Shown here: positions 1 through 5,713 of the stretch, piece by piece
Layout of the letters: every line of letters begins with the position of its first letter
Position numbering within the stretch: the first letter of the stretch is position 1
From: Nocardioides sp.
GTDB taxonomy: Bacteria; Actinomycetota; Actinomycetes; Propionibacteriales; Nocardioidaceae
DNA length: 6,699 nucleotides
Assembly: GCA_029264225.1 (NCBI GenBank)
Contig: JARICB010000025.1
Span: forward strand, 1 to 6,699
Reading direction: 5' to 3'
Notes under the pieces: model-generated
Databases searched by the model: none
Told to the model about the DNA's origin: nothing
Seen by the model: only the letters and a program-made list of their open reading frames with translations
Translations under genes and position numbers: made by a program

Positions 1-507
1 CGCGCAGGTGCCTCCGGCACGGTCATCACCCTGATGACCGACGAGCAGGTGCGCGACGTGCGCGACCTGACCAGGCTGGCCGGCATCAAGCCGACCACCA
101 CCAAGGTGCACGGCGCCGACCACCCGATGCTGGCCCAGCTCGCTCCCGGCGAGCGCAGCCTGCCCGGCGGTCTCGTCGTGGAGGTACCCAGCTCCGGTGG
201 CGGCGGTTCCTCCAACGGTCGTAACGCACAGCGCAAGCGTGCGCGCAGCACCGGCGTGACCAACGGTCAGTCGCGGCGGGGCAACCCGACCGGCGGAGCC
301 AGCGGCCAGGCTTCGGGTGGCTCGTCCACCGGCGGTGCTGGCGGGGGCGGCCAGCGTCGTCGCTCCGGCGGCGGCCAGGGTGGTCAGGGCGCGAGCCAGG
401 GTCAGGGCGGTGGCAACCGGTCGCGTCGCAGTGGCGGCGGCAGTGGTGGCGCAGCAGCCGGCGGCGGTCGTTCCTCGCACTCGGCGGCGAACTTCTCCTC
501 TCGCTGA
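1..507 (+). CDS. DEAD-box ATP-dependent RNA helicase, C-terminal part (5' end outside window)
   Basis: Partial gene, open from base 1 in frame 1 to the TGA at 505-507 (168 visible residues). The first visible residues, RAG, followed by ASGTVITLMT, fit the end of helicase motif VI (HRxGRTGRAG) and the next strand of the second RecA-like domain of DEAD-box RNA helicases. These enzymes use ATP to unwind short RNA duplexes in the cytoplasm, in ribosome assembly or RNA turnover. About 60 residues of folded sequence are followed, from about residue 62, by a roughly 105-residue tail made almost only of Gly, Ser, Arg, Gln, Ala and Asn, with basic clusters such as QRRRSGGG and SRRSGGG. Such tails are typical of actinobacterial RhlE/CsdA-like helicases and are presumed to bind RNA non-specifically. 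The catalytic motifs I-V lie upstream and cannot be checked, so the exact subfamily is open. A downstream inverted repeat may terminate the transcript. Confidence 0.85.
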   Translation, partial: RAGASGTVITLMTDEQVRDVRDLTRLAGIKPTTTKVHGADHPMLAQLAPGERSLPGGLVVEVPSSGGGGSSNGRNAQRKRARSTGVTNGQSRRGNPTGGASGQASGGSSTGGAGGGGQRRRSGGGQGGQGASQGQGGGNRSRRSGGGSGGAAAGGGRSSHSAANFSSR

Positions 508-533
508 GCTTCTCCTTCGCACGACCCGCGTAG

Positions 534-610
534 ACGCGCGGACAATGGTCAGGCCTCGGCCCGCTCTCGAGCGGTTCGCCGCGGCCGCTCGGGGACCATT
601 GTCCGCGCGT
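534..610. repeat. Perfect 17-bp inverted repeat with 43-nt loop
   Basis: The arm ACGCGCGGACAATGGTC (534-550) is matched exactly by its reverse complement GACCATTGTCCGCGCGT (594-610). The 43-nt loop contains a second, smaller inverted repeat, CGAGCGG (568-574) with CCGCTCG (585-591), so the transcript could form a nested stem. It lies 27 nt past the helicase stop and about 70 nt before the next gene. After the right arm the + strand reads TTTCCCATTCT (the first T closes the arm), a weak pyrimidine tract rather than a true U-run. The likeliest role is a transcription terminator for the helicase gene; an operator or a small mobile relic is possible. The repeat itself is certain, its role is inferred. 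Confidence 0.8.
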
Positions 611-645
611 TTCCCATTCTCCTGATCACGACCGAGGCGCCAATG

Positions 646-674
646 TTCGCTCAGTCGGCGTAGCGACCTAGGGT
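646..674 (+). promoter_or_regulatory. Putative leaderless promoter of the CPBP gene
   Basis: The hexamer TAGGGT (669-674) fits the actinobacterial -10 pattern TAnnnT. A weak -35, TTCGCT (646-651), sits 17 bp upstream. Transcription would begin about 7 nt after the -10, at or next to the GTG at 682, giving a leaderless mRNA, a common arrangement in actinobacteria. There is no convincing Shine-Dalgarno sequence, only AGGG at 670-673. Inferred from sequence pattern alone. Confidence 0.45.
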
Positions 675-681
675 GAATCTC

Positions 682-1359
682 GTGCGCCAATGGCTTCGCA
701 GTTCCCTGTGGGAGGTGGTGCCGCGCGACCAGCGCGACACCTCGGCGGCGCTACGCCGACGTCAGATCGTGACGGTGCTCGTCGTGCTGCTCGGGGCCGG
801 CGTGCTCGGCTACTCGATCCGGATCGACCCGGGCAGCGACGCGTTCTACCTGGGCACGATGGTGTTGGCGCTCATCTGGACGGCCGGGGCGCTGATCAGC
901 GGTCCTCTGCACCTGGGTCGTCGAGTGAGCGGTATGCGCCCCGTGCTGCCACCGATCGCACTGGGCCTGGCGATGGCGGCGTTGTTCGTCGCAGGTGCGC
1001 TGATCGTCCGCGAGATCCCGCCCCTGGATCGACAGGTCCGTTCGGTGCTGGAGTTCGCCGACCAGGGCTCGATGGCGGTGCTGCTCGCGGTCACCGTCCT
1101 CAACGGCATCGCCGAGGAACTGTTCTTCCGCGGCGCGGCCTACGCCGCGATTCCCCGCCACCCGGTGTTCTGGACGACGCTGGCCTACGTCGTCGCCACG
1201 CTCGCCACCGGCAACGTCATGCTGGCCTTCGCCGCCATCCTGCTCGGCGTCGTCTGCGGCCTGCAACGCCGCGCGAGCGGGGGAGTGTTGGCCCCGATCC
1301 TGACCCACATCACCTGGTCGTCGATCATGCTCTTCGCGCTGCCGATGATCTTCGGCTGA
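682..1359 (+). CDS. CPBP-family (CAAX protease/Abi-like) intramembrane protein
   Basis: A 225-residue polytopic membrane protein of the CPBP family (CAAX proteases and bacteriocin-processing enzymes), whose characterised members are Rce1-like glutamate-dependent intramembrane proteases. About six to seven hydrophobic segments can be seen, near residues 30-46, 55-74, 87-108, 129-146, 165-194 and 200-224. The family's first motif, EExxxR, is present as EELFFRG (E145, E146, R150) and the last conserved histidine is H209 in THITWS. The middle FxxxH motif is not recognisable: the matching region reads YVVATLATGN. The third motif ends in Ser instead of Asn. GTG 682 is preferred over the in-frame GTG at 673 because a -10-like TAGGGT overlaps 673 and would place the transcript start at 682. 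The gene ends 4 nt from the convergent MerR gene. The substrate is unknown, and whether it is proteolytic is uncertain. Confidence 0.85.
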   Translation: MRQWLRSSLWEVVPRDQRDTSAALRRRQIVTVLVVLLGAGVLGYSIRIDPGSDAFYLGTMVLALIWTAGALISGPLHLGRRVSGMRPVLPPIALGLAMAALFVAGALIVREIPPLDRQVRSVLEFADQGSMAVLLAVTVLNGIAEELFFRGAAYAAIPRHPVFWTTLAYVVATLATGNVMLAFAAILLGVVCGLQRRASGGVLAPILTHITWSSIMLFALPMIFG

Positions 1360-1376
1360 TCCCCTACGGCGGGGAT
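1359..1376. terminator. Small hairpin between convergent genes, possible bidirectional terminator
   Basis: ATCCCC (1359-1364) pairs with GGGGAT (1371-1376) around the 6-nt loop TACGGC. It spans the 4-nt gap between the TGA of the CPBP gene (1357-1359) and the stop of the MerR gene (complement of 1364-1366). No U-tract follows on either strand. The position between convergent stops suits a shared terminator, but a 6-bp stem is weak evidence. Confidence 0.35.
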
Positions 1377-1963
1377 GAGTCCTTGCGTTCGTAGGACTGG
1401 GCGCTCTCGTCCATCGCCTGCTCATAGGCGGCCACCAGGCCTGCGATGGTCAACGGCTTGAGCCGGTGGATCAGTTCACGCAGGTTCTCCACGGTGCCGC
1501 CGGCGTCGCGGACGACCGGCCACACGTGGGTCCGGACGATCTCGGAAAGCTCTTCGGCGACCTGCTGGCCGTGTCGTTCGTAGAGTTCGGCCACCGCCTC
1601 GGCAGCGGTGCCGGTCACGCCCAGGCCGACCAGCCCCTGCTCGACATCGACATCGCGCTCGCCCGCCACCGGGGTGAACAGCGACAGGTGCAGGGCGATG
1701 TCGGAGGGAGTGGCGTCGGTCGGGATGCGCTCGATGTAGCCCTGGATCGCGGTCAGGGTGAAGCCGTGTCGTTGGAGCTCACGCACCAACTCCAGGCGGG
1801 CCACGTGGTCGGCGGTGTAGAAGCCCGAGCGGCCGCGTCGGATCGGCGGCGGAACCAGCCCGCGGCTGGTGTAGAAGCGGATGTTGCGCACGCTCATCCC
1901 GACCCGCTCGGTGAGCTCGTCGAGGGTCATCTGGGCGGGTACGTCGTCGGGTGGCGCAGCCAT
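1364..1963 (-). CDS. MerR-family transcriptional regulator
   Basis: A 199-residue DNA-binding regulator. Residues 12-36 form the MerR helix-turn-helix, [20 protein letters not shown] followed by TSRGL. The hallmark IRFYxxxGLVPPP (R29, Y31) is followed by the wing RRGRSGFYT (43-50) and the second helical pair (about 52-81, with [15 protein letters not shown]). Residues about 85-199 form a helical C-terminal region with no recognised ligand domain. There are no cysteines at all, which argues against a metal or redox sensor of the MerR/CueR/SoxR type. Start ATG 1963 is chosen because the minus strand has GAGGAGGT 7 nt upstream; the longer reading to 2008 would put that site inside the gene. It is transcribed divergently from fadA, with 137 nt between the start codons. 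MerR proteins usually bind such regions as dimers, so control of fadAB and of itself is likely. The inducer, perhaps an acyl-CoA, is a guess. Confidence 0.9.
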   Translation of the reverse strand: MAAPPDDVPAQMTLDELTERVGMSVRNIRFYTSRGLVPPPIRRGRSGFYTADHVARLELVRELQRHGFTLTAIQGYIERIPTDATPSDIALHLSLFTPVAGERDVDVEQGLVGLGVTGTAAEAVAELYERHGQQVAEELSEIVRTHVWPVVRDAGGTVENLRELIHRLKPLTIAGLVAAYEQAMDESAQSYERKDSSPP

Positions 1964-1970
1964 GCGTCGT

Positions 1971-1978
1971 ACCTCCTC
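1971..1978 (-). promoter_or_regulatory. Ribosome binding site of the MerR gene
   Basis: On the minus strand the sequence GAGGAGGT lies 7 nt before the ATG at 1963. It is the strongest Shine-Dalgarno sequence in the window and fixes the start of the MerR gene. Confidence 0.85.
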
Positions 1979-1988
1979 GAACTCCTCG

Positions 1989-2014
1989 CAAGGTGACTCG
2001 GACCACACACCTTG
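1989..2014. repeat. 7-bp dyad CAAGGTG-N12-CACCTTG upstream of the MerR gene
   Basis: CAAGGTG (1989-1995) and CACCTTG (2008-2014) are exact reverse complements 12 nt apart. The dyad lies between the proposed MerR-gene -10 and its ribosome binding site, and its right arm runs into the TTGACC -35 of the opposite promoter. It could be a second regulator site or a small hairpin in the MerR-gene leader. The repeat is visible; its role is inferred. Confidence 0.45.
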
Positions 2015-2042
2015 ACCACGATGACAGTAATGGTGTCACAAT
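2012..2042 (+). promoter_or_regulatory. fadA: Putative MerR-type promoter of fadAB with 19-bp spacer
   Basis: A good -35, TTGACC (2012-2017), and a -10-like CACAAT (2037-2042) are separated by 19 bp, longer than the usual 17. Overlong spacers of 19-20 bp with a dyad between the two hexamers are the known mark of promoters activated by MerR-family proteins, which twist the DNA to realign the elements. Transcription would start near 2049, leaving a leader of about 50 nt before the fadA ATG. Pattern-based inference. Confidence 0.45.
2022..2038. promoter_or_regulatory. Candidate MerR operator TGACA-N7-TGTCA
   Basis: A perfect 5-bp dyad, TGACA (2022-2026) and TGTCA (2034-2038), is centred at 2030 in the spacer of the proposed fadA promoter. 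On the opposite strand the same stretch contains TACTGT (2029-2024), a TAnnnT-type -10 that could serve the MerR gene. One bound dimer could thus act on both promoters. That this regulator binds here is inferred from position and symmetry only. Confidence 0.45.
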
Positions 2043-2089
2043 CGAGGCAGGCTCATTGACCACCAGCTCCCTACCCCTGCCCCGACCCC

Positions 2090-2094
2090 GAGGA
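2090..2094 (+). promoter_or_regulatory. fadA: Ribosome binding site of fadA
   Basis: GAGGA lies 6 nt before ATG 2101. It supports this start over the longer in-frame reading from 1951, which would run through the divergent promoter region and the beginning of the MerR gene. Confidence 0.7.
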
Positions 2095-2100
2095 CTGCAC

Positions 2101-3312
2101 ATGCCTGAGGCATTCATCTTTGACCACATTCGTACGCCGCGCGGCAAGGGCAAGGCGACCGGTTCGCTGCACGAGGTCAAGCCCGTCGACCTCGTCGTCG
2201 GACTGCTCGACGAGGTCTTGACCCGCAACCCCGACCTCGACCCGAACCGGGTCGACGACGTCGTGCTCGGCGTCGTGACCCCGGTCGGCGACCAGGGTGG
2301 CGACATCGCCAAGACCGCAGCCCTCAAGGCCGGTTTCCCCGACACCGTCGCGGGCGTGCAGCTCAACCGCTTCTGCGCCTCCGGGCTCGAGGCCGTCAAC
2401 CAGGCCGCCAGCCGGGTGCGGGGCGGATTCGAGGACCTTATCCTGGCCGGTGGCGTCGAGTCGATGAGCCGTGCTCCGATGGGCAGCGACGGCGGTGCCT
2501 GGGCCTCCGACCCGGCCACCGCGCTGGCGACCGGCTTCGTGCCGCAGGGTATCGGCGCCGACCTGATCGCCACGATCGAGGGCTGGAGCCGCGAAGACGT
2601 CGACACCTATGCCGCCCAGTCGCACCGCCGGGCAGCGAAGGCGTGGGCCAACGGCTACTTCGCCGACGCCGTCATCCCGGTCAAGGACCTCAACGGCCTG
2701 ACCGTGCTCGACCGGGACGAGACGATCCGTCCCGACACCACCACCGACACTCTGGCGGGTCTGCGGGCCTCGTTCGCCCAGATGGGCAAGGACGCCGGCT
2801 TCGACGACGTGGCGCTGGAGAAGTACCACTGGGTCGAGCGGATCAACCACGTCCACCACGCCGGCAACAGCTCGGGCATCGTGGACGGCGCGGCGATCAT
2901 GGCGATCGGCAGCGAGCAGGTCGGCAAGGACCTCGGCCTCACGCCCCGGGCCCGGATCATCGCCACCGCGGTCTCCGGCGCCGACCCGACGATCATGCTC
3001 ACCGGCCCCGCCCCGGCGGCCCGCAAGGCGCTGGTCAAGGCCGGCCTCGAGGTCAGCGACATCGACCTGTTCGAGATCAACGAGGCCTTCGCCGCCGTGG
3101 CCATGCGCTTCATGCGCGACATGGGCATCAACGACGAGATCACCAACGTCAACGGTGGCGCGATCGCGATGGGCCACCCGCTCGGCGCGACCGGCGCGAT
3201 GATCCTCGGCACCCTCGTCGACGAGCTCGCCCGCCGTGACCTCAAGCGCGGCCTGGCCACGCTCTGCGTCGGCGGCGGTATGGGTATCGCCACCATCGTC
3301 GAGCTGGTCTGA
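2101..3312 (+). CDS. fadA: Acetyl-CoA C-acyltransferase (3-ketoacyl-CoA thiolase), beta subunit of the fatty-acid oxidation complex
   Basis: A complete 403-residue thiolase. It would cleave 3-ketoacyl-CoA with CoA to give acetyl-CoA and a shortened acyl-CoA, the last step of each beta-oxidation round in the cytoplasm. The catalytic set is complete: nucleophilic C92 in [17 protein letters not shown] in the [14 protein letters not shown] motif (about residues 325-332), H359 in [15 protein letters not shown], and the acid/base C389 in CVGGGMG. The substrate-loop sequence [18 protein letters not shown] closely matches what I recall of mycobacterial FadA, the thiolase subunit of the trifunctional enzyme, which is also about 403 residues. 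It starts at ATG 2101 behind GAGGA and is followed after 105 nt by fadB, its expected partner. Expression is probably controlled by the divergent MerR protein. Chain-length preference cannot be read from the sequence. Confidence 0.95.
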   Translation: MPEAFIFDHIRTPRGKGKATGSLHEVKPVDLVVGLLDEVLTRNPDLDPNRVDDVVLGVVTPVGDQGGDIAKTAALKAGFPDTVAGVQLNRFCASGLEAVNQAASRVRGGFEDLILAGGVESMSRAPMGSDGGAWASDPATALATGFVPQGIGADLIATIEGWSREDVDTYAAQSHRRAAKAWANGYFADAVIPVKDLNGLTVLDRDETIRPDTTTDTLAGLRASFAQMGKDAGFDDVALEKYHWVERINHVHHAGNSSGIVDGAAIMAIGSEQVGKDLGLTPRARIIATAVSGADPTIMLTGPAPAARKALVKAGLEVSDIDLFEINEAFAAVAMRFMRDMGINDEITNVNGGAIAMGHPLGATGAMILGTLVDELARRDLKRGLATLCVGGGMGIATIVELV

Positions 3313-3322
3313 CCTACCCCCG

Positions 3323-3341
3323 CGCCGCCCGCCCGGCGGCG
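3323..3341 (+). repeat. GC-rich hairpin in the fadA-fadB gap
   Basis: CGCCGCC (3323-3329) pairs with GGCGGCG (3335-3341) over the 5-nt loop CGCCC, 10 nt after the fadA stop. No U-tract follows. It could protect the upstream message or partly end transcription, changing the fadA:fadB ratio; this role is inferred. The rest of the 105-nt gap holds only the fadB ribosome binding site. Confidence 0.4.
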
Positions 3342-3402
3342 TACGACATCGAGATCGGCCCTGGTGCGCGTCGTTGCCACCAGCGCCGGCCACCGGCCTT
3401 TG

Positions 3403-3408
3403 AAGGAG
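3403..3408 (+). promoter_or_regulatory. fadB: Ribosome binding site of fadB
   Basis: AAGGAG lies 9 nt before ATG 3418. It fixes this start rather than the in-frame GTG at 3364, which has no comparable site and would add 18 residues unlike the family's N-terminus. Confidence 0.8.
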
Positions 3409-3417
3409 CACCCGCAC

Positions 3418-5619
3418 ATGAGCGAAACCCAGACCCAGAGCGCCGTCCGCTACGAGCGAGACGCCGACGGCATCGTCACCTTGACCCTCGACGACCCGAC
3501 CGCCAGCGCCAACACCATGACCGAGCTCTACAAGGAGTCGATGGAGGCCGCGGTCGAGCGCCTCTACACCGAGCAGGCTGACGTCACCGGCGTCGTCATC
3601 GCCAGCGCCAAGAAGACCTTCTTCGCCGGCGGCAACCTCAAGAACATGGCCCAGGCGACCAAGGCCGACGCCCAGCGGATCTTCGAGGCAGGCGAAGCCA
3701 TCAAGGCCAGCCTGCGCCAGTTGGAGAAGTTCCCCCGTCCGGTCGTGGCAGCACTGAACGGTGCGGCGCTCGGCGGTGGCTTCGAGATCGCCCTCGCTGC
3801 CAACCGTCGTATCGCGGTCGACGACCGCTCGATCAAGCTCGGCCTCCCGGAGGCGACCCTCGGTCTGCTTCCCGGTGGCGGTGGCGTGACCCGGGTCGTG
3901 CGGATGCTCGGTCTCCAGCCGGCGCTGATGGACGTACTGATGTCGGGCACCCAGTTCGACCCGCAGGGCGCGTTGGCCAAGGGTCTGATCGACGAGGTCG
4001 TCGCTACCCAGGACGACCTGATCCCGGCCGCGAAGGCGTGGCTGGCCAGCGTCAAGGACGACGCCGACGCGGCGCTGAACCCGTGGGACCGCGCGGGCTA
4101 CAAGATGCCCGGCGGCACTCCGCGCTCGCCCGGCCTGGCGGCGTTCTTGCCGATGTTCCCGGCGCTGCTGCGCAAGCAGACCAAGGGCGCGGTCTACCCG
4201 GCGCCGCGCGCGATCCTCAGCGCCGCCGTCGAGGGTGCGAGCACCGACTTCGACACCGCGTCGCGGATCGAGTCGCGCTACCTGACCAACCTGATCGTCA
4301 ACCAGCAGGCCAAGAACATGATCCAGGCCTTCTTCTTCGACCTCCAGGCGATCAACTCCGGCTCCCTGCGCCCGCAGGGCATCGAGCGCTACCGCGCTAC
4401 CAAGGTCGGTGTGCTCGGCGCCGGGATGATGGGCGCCGGTATCGCCTACTCGTGCGCGCGTGCCGGGATGGACGTCGTGCTCAAGGACGTCTCGATCGAG
4501 GGTGCGGAGAAGGGCAAGGCCTACACCGCCAAACTCAACGCCAAGGGCATCGAGCGCGGCAAGCTGACCCAGGAGAAGGCCGACCAGCTGCTCGCCAGGA
4601 TCACGGCGACCGCCGACCCGGCCGACCTGGCCGGCTGCGACCTGGTGATCGAGGCCGTCTTCGAGGACCCCGCTCTCAAGGCGCAGGTCTTCGCGGAGGT
4701 GGCGCCGTTCGTCAACAAGGACGCACTGCTGTGCTCCAACACGAGCACGCTGCCCATTACCGAGCTCGCGACCGGGATCGACCGGCCCGCCGACTTCATC
4801 GGGCTGCACTTCTTCAGCCCCGTCGACAAGATGCCGCTGGTGGAGATCATCCGCGGCAAGGAGACCTCGGACGAGGCACTGGCCAAGGCCTACGACGTCG
4901 TCCAGCAGATCAAGAAGACCCCGATCGTGGTCAACGACAGCCGCGGCTTCTACACCTCCCGGGTCATCGGCACGATGGTCAACGAGGGCTTGGCGATGCT
5001 CGCCGAGGGCGTCCACCCGGTCTCGCTGGAGCGCGCGGCTACCCAGGACGGTTACCCGGTCGGCACGTTGCAGCTCTCGGACGAGCTCAACATGGAGCTG
5101 ATGGCCAAGATCCGCAAGGCCACCAAGGAGGCCGCGGAGCGCGACGGCACCGAGGTCGTCGCCCACCCGGCCGACCACGTCGTGGAGACCATGCTCGCGG
5201 CCGGCCGCCCCTCGCGGCTCAAGGGTGCGGGGTTCTACGAATACGACGAGAACGGCCGTCGCACCGGTCTGTGGTCGGGTCTGGCCGAGGCGTTCCCGCC
5301 CGCGGCCGAGCAGATCCCCTTCCAGGACATCAAGGACCGGCTGTTGTTCATCGAGGCGCTCGAGACCGCCAAGTGCTTCGAGGAGGGCGTCATCACCTCG
5401 GCGGCCGCCGCCAACATCGGCTCGATCATGGGCATCGGCTTCCCCGCCAACACCGGTGGCGCGGCGCAGTTCATGACCGGCTACGAGCGCGACGGAGACC
5501 TCGGGCTGACGGCGTTCGTGGCCCGGGCCGACGAGCTGGCTGCGGCGTACGGCGAGAAGTTCGCGCCCAGCGCCTACCTGCGCGGCCTGGCCGAGCGTGG
5601 GGAGTCGTTCCCCGCCTGA
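3418..5619 (+). CDS. fadB: Enoyl-CoA hydratase/3-hydroxyacyl-CoA dehydrogenase fusion, alpha subunit of the fatty-acid oxidation complex
   Basis: A complete 733-residue bifunctional enzyme for the two middle steps of beta-oxidation: hydration of trans-2-enoyl-CoA, then NAD-dependent oxidation of 3-hydroxyacyl-CoA. Residues about 10-200 are the crotonase domain, with oxyanion-hole segments FFAGGNL (68-74) and GGG (119-121) and both catalytic glutamates: E123 in GGGFEIAL and E145 in GLPEATLG. A linker (about 200-325) leads to the Rossmann NAD site, GAGMMG (334-339). The dehydrogenase His/Glu pair is H464 in GLHFFSPVDKMPLVE and E476, with the family's 12-residue spacing. The substrate-binding segment NDSRGFYTSR follows, and two C-terminal helical domains end with GIGFPANTGG. 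It resembles mycobacterial FadB, which forms an alpha2-beta2 trifunctional enzyme with FadA; FadA is encoded directly upstream here. No missing active-site residue or frameshift was seen. Confidence 0.96.
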   Translation: MSETQTQSAVRYERDADGIVTLTLDDPTASANTMTELYKESMEAAVERLYTEQADVTGVVIASAKKTFFAGGNLKNMAQATKADAQRIFEAGEAIKASLRQLEKFPRPVVAALNGAALGGGFEIALAANRRIAVDDRSIKLGLPEATLGLLPGGGGVTRVVRMLGLQPALMDVLMSGTQFDPQGALAKGLIDEVVATQDDLIPAAKAWLASVKDDADAALNPWDRAGYKMPGGTPRSPGLAAFLPMFPALLRKQTKGAVYPAPRAILSAAVEGASTDFDTASRIESRYLTNLIVNQQAKNMIQAFFFDLQAINSGSLRPQGIERYRATKVGVLGAGMMGAGIAYSCARAGMDVVLKDVSIEGAEKGKAYTAKLNAKGIERGKLTQEKADQLLARITATADPADLAGCDLVIEAVFEDPALKAQVFAEVAPFVNKDALLCSNTSTLPITELATGIDRPADFIGLHFFSPVDKMPLVEIIRGKETSDEALAKAYDVVQQIKKTPIVVNDSRGFYTSRVIGTMVNEGLAMLAEGVHPVSLERAATQDGYPVGTLQLSDELNMELMAKIRKATKEAAERDGTEVVAHPADHVVETMLAAGRPSRLKGAGFYEYDENGRRTGLWSGLAEAFPPAAEQIPFQDIKDRLLFIEALETAKCFEEGVITSAAAANIGSIMGIGFPANTGGAAQFMTGYERDGDLGLTAFVARADELAAAYGEKFAPSAYLRGLAERGESFPA

Positions 5620-5632
5620 GTCGAGACAGGTT

Positions 5633-5642
5633 CGGTGCACCG
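5633..5642. repeat. 10-bp perfect palindrome CGGTGCACCG
   Basis: CGGTGCACCG reads the same on both strands and begins 14 nt after the fadB stop, in the 73-nt gap before the ABC gene. It has no spacer, so it is a poor RNA hairpin; a protein-binding site is possible. Short palindromes also occur by chance in GC-rich DNA. Confidence 0.3.
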
Positions 5643-5682
5643 GTTGGTCGCAAACGCGTCCGCCGGGGGCCTCGGAGCCTCA

Positions 5683-5713
5683 CACTGGCTCGGTGAGTTC
5701 TGCCGAGCCAGTG
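5683..5713. repeat. Perfect 11-bp inverted repeat across the ABC ATPase start codon
   Basis: CACTGGCTCGG (5683-5693) and CCGAGCCAGTG (5703-5713) are exact reverse complements around a 9-nt loop. The left arm ends on the first base of the GTG start (5693-5695), and the right arm encodes Ala-Glu-Pro-Val. In a transcript coming from fadB it would bury the start in a stem, acting as a terminator or translation block. If the message instead starts at the GTG, the left arm is absent from the RNA and the dyad would act as a DNA operator. No U-tract follows. The repeat is certain, the function is inferred. Confidence 0.7.

Noticed and set aside
492..516. 8-bp direct repeat CTTCTCCT (492-499, 509-516) flanking the helicase stop
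   Set aside because: Too short and simple to distinguish from chance; no structure or motif is associated with it.
317..625. A 102-codon frame overlapping the helicase tail and the intergenic repeat
   Set aside because: Its Ala/Arg/Val-rich product is the shifted reading of a Gly/Ser/Arg-rich repeat, and it runs through the 17-bp inverted repeat. No ribosome binding site or family resemblance.
1466..1996. A plus-strand frame opposite the MerR gene
   Set aside because: It is antisense to a regulator with a clear MerR signature and ribosome site, and has no motif of its own.
1951..2100. N-terminal extension of fadA by 50 codons
   Set aside because: It would run through the divergent promoter and the start of the MerR gene; ATG 2101 has a ribosome site and gives the family length.
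2071..5640. An open reading frame of 1189 codons on the minus strand opposite fadA and fadB
   Set aside because: It is antisense to two genes with complete catalytic motifs. Its product is a low-information mix of Gly, Arg, Asp, His, Val and Leu, as expected when GC-rich third codon positions suppress stops on the opposite strand.
4038..5696. A 552-codon plus-strand frame inside fadB
   Set aside because: It is a shifted-frame shadow rich in Arg, Gly, Pro and Gln, with no recognisable motif, and it overlaps a well-supported gene throughout.
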